Assembly (NCBI GenBank): GCA_029007885.1
Contig: JAQXIR010000119.1
Span: 1 to 45,199, forward strand
Source of the DNA: Lachnospiraceae bacterium
GTDB lineage: Bacteria > Bacillota > Clostridia > Lachnospirales > Lachnospiraceae
Length of the DNA: 45,199 nucleotides
Direction: 5' to 3'
This document shows positions 43,266 through 45,199 of the stretch, piece after piece (position 1 is the stretch's first letter; each line of letters opens with the position of its first letter). A program made the position numbers and the translations under genes. The notes under the pieces are model-generated. The model did not search any database and had not been told where the DNA came from. It was given only the letters and a program-made list of their open reading frames with translations.

Positions 43266-44720
43266 ATGGACAGACAGAATCTGACATTAATGACCGATCT
43301 TTATGAACTTACGATGATGCAGGGATATTTCAAGCATAAAGACCGCAACGAAACCGTCATCTTTGACGCATTTTTCCGGAACAATCCCATGAACAGCGGT
43401 TATTCCATCTCTGCCGGCTTAGAGCAGGTAATCAGCTATATTAATAATCTTCATTTTGCCGAAGAAGATATTTCTTATTTACGAAGTCTGGGGATTTTTG
43501 ATGAAGATTTTCTGGAGTATTTAAGAACCTTCCATTTCTCCGGTGATATTTATGCAATTCCGGAGGGCAGTCTGATGTTTCCGAGAGAGCCGATGATTAA
43601 GGTCATTGCGCCGATTATGGAAGCACAGTTGGTAGAGACTGCTATTTTAAATATTATCAATCATCAAAGCCTGATTGCCACAAAAGCATCTCGCGTCTGC
43701 TACGCAGCAAGAGGAGACGGAATTATGGAATTCGGTCTGCGCCGTGCACAGGGGCCGGATGCCGGAACCTACGGGGCAAGGGCAGCCATGATTGGCGGCT
43801 GTATCGGTACCAGCAACGTTTTAACCGGACAGTTATTTGATGTTCCTGTAAAAGGAACCCATGCACACAGCTGGATTATGAGTTTCCCGGATGAATATAC
43901 TGCTTTTAAGACATATGCCGATATGTATCCCAATGCATGTATTCTTCTCGTAGACACATATGATACTTTAAAATCAGGTGTCCCGAATGCTATCCGTGTA
44001 TTTACGGAAATGCGTAAAGCCGGTATTCCGCTTACATTTTACGGCATCCGTTTAGACAGCGGAGACCTTGCCTATCTTTCCAAAAAAGCCAGAAAGATGT
44101 TGGATGATGCAGGATTTCCCGATGCTGTCATCTCCGCCTCAAACGATCTGGATGAATATCTGATTGACAGTTTAAAAACGCAGGGAGCTGCCATCACCTC
44201 TTGGGGTGTCGGAACGCACTTAATAACTTCTAAAGACTGGCCTTCCTTCGGCGGTGTCTATAAACTTGCTGCCGTAATGGGAAAAGACGGAACCTTTATT
44301 CCGAAAATCAAGCTGTCTGAGAATACCGAAAAAGTTACGAATCCCGGAAACAAAACAATCTATCGTGTTTACGAAAAAGAAAGCGGTAAAATTAAAGCGG
44401 ATTTGATTTGTCTTGTAGATGAGAAGTTTGATGAGAATGAACCGCTGCTGCTATTCGACCCGGCAGAACCGTGGAAAAAGACACTGATGCAGCCCGGTAC
44501 TTATACGCTCCGTGAAATGATGGTCCCAGTATTCAAAAACGGAAAATGTGTCTATACTTCCCCGAAAGTTATGGACATCCGAGAATACTGTCAGCAGGAA
44601 CTTTCCACTTTGTGGGATGAAACAAGGCGTCTTGTCAATCCGCATCAGATTTATGTCGATCTTTCCCAGAAGCTATACGACATCAAAATTGAACTTCTGG
44701 ATAAAATGGGACAAATGTAA
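43266..44720 (+). CDS. pncB: Nicotinate phosphoribosyltransferase
   Basis: Salvages nicotinate to nicotinate mononucleotide with PRPP. The 484 residues match the Gram-positive type: LMTDLYELTMMQGYF at the start, the central EFGLRRAQGPDAG with the substrate-contacting arginines, GTHAHSWIM with the catalytic histidine, and FYGIRLDSGDLAYLS. I start at the ATG at 43266, behind GGAGG; the open frame extends upstream to 43146 through leader sequence with no ribosome site. A palindrome and promoter lie upstream. It converges with spoVT across a shared terminator. Confidence 0.95.
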   Translation: MDRQNLTLMTDLYELTMMQGYFKHKDRNETVIFDAFFRNNPMNSGYSISAGLEQVISYINNLHFAEEDISYLRSLGIFDEDFLEYLRTFHFSGDIYAIPEGSLMFPREPMIKVIAPIMEAQLVETAILNIINHQSLIATKASRVCYAARGDGIMEFGLRRAQGPDAGTYGARAAMIGGCIGTSNVLTGQLFDVPVKGTHAHSWIMSFPDEYTAFKTYADMYPNACILLVDTYDTLKSGVPNAIRVFTEMRKAGIPLTFYGIRLDSGDLAYLSKKARKMLDDAGFPDAVISASNDLDEYLIDSLKTQGAAITSWGVGTHLITSKDWPSFGGVYKLAAVMGKDGTFIPKIKLSENTEKVTNPGNKTIYRVYEKESGKIKADLICLVDEKFDENEPLLLFDPAEPWKKTLMQPGTYTLREMMVPVFKNGKCVYTSPKVMDIREYCQQELSTLWDETRRLVNPHQIYVDLSQKLYDIKIELLDKMGQM

Positions 44721-44732
44721 TTTCACATAACA

Positions 44733-44779
44733 AAAAAGCAGATTTTTGGGATTGATTCTTTCCCGAAAACCTGCTTTTT
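44733..44779. terminator. Bidirectional terminator between pncB and spoVT
   Basis: AAAAAGCAG (44734-44742) pairs with CTGCTTTTT (44771-44779). Inner GGG/CCC and TTTT/AAAA segments extend the stem with two mismatches. T runs on both strands. Confidence 0.7.
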
Positions 44780-44785
44780 GTATTT

Positions 44786-45199
44786 CTACTGTTCCATTTG
44801 TCTTCCCAAAAATCCTGCTGCCGATTGAATCAGTTTCTGTTCCACTTCGCCCATCTTTGTCTTCGTATCAGCATTGAGTAAAATAACCGCTCCGATTACA
44901 TCCCCTTCACTGATAATTGGGCAAATAGCTTCTTGAACATATTCACCATTGTCACCGTCAGCAAGTTGAATAAAACTTCTCTCGCCTTTTGCGGAAAGCA
45001 CATTTTCCCGCTTTTCTATCTTTTCTTCCAATTCTCTGGACAGGCCTCTTCCCAGAAAATTTTTCATTCCTCCTGATACTGCGATAAACTGATCTCTGTC
45101 CGCAATCAACGCAATATGTCCGGAAACCTGGCTTAAACTCTCCGCATACTGCTTTGCAAAGGTACTCATTTCACCGATCGGCGAATATTTTTTAAGGAT
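44786..45199 (-). CDS. spoVT: SpoVT, sporulation transcription factor (5' end outside window)
   Basis: Forespore-specific AbrB-family regulator active late in sporulation. The visible 137 residues are the end of the swapped-hairpin AbrB domain and the C-terminal GAF-like domain. The frame stays open past the ATG at 45169 and continues as ILKKYSPIGE to the window edge, which is the known sequence linking the AbrB and GAF parts. So that ATG is internal. Characteristic segments are STFAKQYAESLSQVSGHIAL and a closing SAAGFLGRQMEQ. The start and any sigma-G promoter lie to the right of the window. Confidence 0.93.
   Translation of the reverse strand: MLKKYSPIGEMSTFAKQYAESLSQVSGHIALIADRDQFIAVSGGMKNFLGRGLSRELEEKIEKRENVLSAKGERSFIQLADGDNGEYVQEAICPIISEGDVIGAVILLNADTKTKMGEVEQKLIQSAAGFLGRQMEQ

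Overview
The window looks like a chromosomal segment of a low-GC Gram-positive, endospore-forming, probably motile Clostridia, most likely a Lachnospiraceae. The evidence is the set of sporulation genes (spoIIID, spoIID, spoIIQ, a SipL-like DUF3794/LysM gene, spoVT), a T-box leader on ileS, a chemoreceptor with a sigma-28-like promoter, frequent TTG/GTG starts with strong AGGAGG sites, and lipoproteins with Gram-positive signal peptides. No rRNA, tRNA, CRISPR array, insertion sequence or integrase was found.

Left edge (1-946): the 3' part of an XRE-type regulator, then a gene-free stretch packed with nested inverted repeats, hairpins and a short tandem repeat. It abuts the 3' end of guaA, a known integration hotspot, so this may be the edge of an accessory element. 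Region 947-5965: guaA and spoIIID on the minus strand, then trkA-trkH for potassium uptake on the plus strand. Region 6000-9700: a chemoreceptor, a small membrane protein, and a secreted coiled-coil NlpC/P60 hydrolase.

Region 8521-16087 carries two minus-strand operons. One encodes a trigger-factor-like lipoprotein, asnS and the NlpC/P60 hydrolase. The other encodes ispE, a GntR/FCD regulator, a small membrane protein, murI and a DUF1934 protein. The ispE promoter is overlaid by four ATTGTA/TACAAT half-sites, which suggests autoregulation by the GntR protein. A divergent gene at 16223 has a sigma-28-like promoter. Region 16942-22006 holds the SipL-like gene and pyrD-pyrK-pyrC behind a PrcB-like lipoprotein gene. 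Region 22127-27253 holds plsC, a degenerate GH9-like lipoprotein, spoIIQ, spoIID and an EF-hand-like protein.

Region 27425-38640: a three-gene ABC-2 exporter, an aconitase-superfamily hydratase, glycogen phosphorylase, and ileS with its T-box plus an extra hairpin. Region 38640-42038 is the least described block: a minus-strand series (HTH protein, VanZ-like membrane protein, two-repeat secreted protein, small membrane protein) divergent from a membrane-anchored Ser/Thr kinase. The right end has an MBL-fold hydrolase, pncB and the 3' part of spoVT.

Most of the window is housekeeping. The best leads for new biology are the kinase/HTH/VanZ locus, the palindrome cluster next to guaA, the GntR operator array, the sigma-28-linked unknown gene and the extra hairpin after the ileS T-box.
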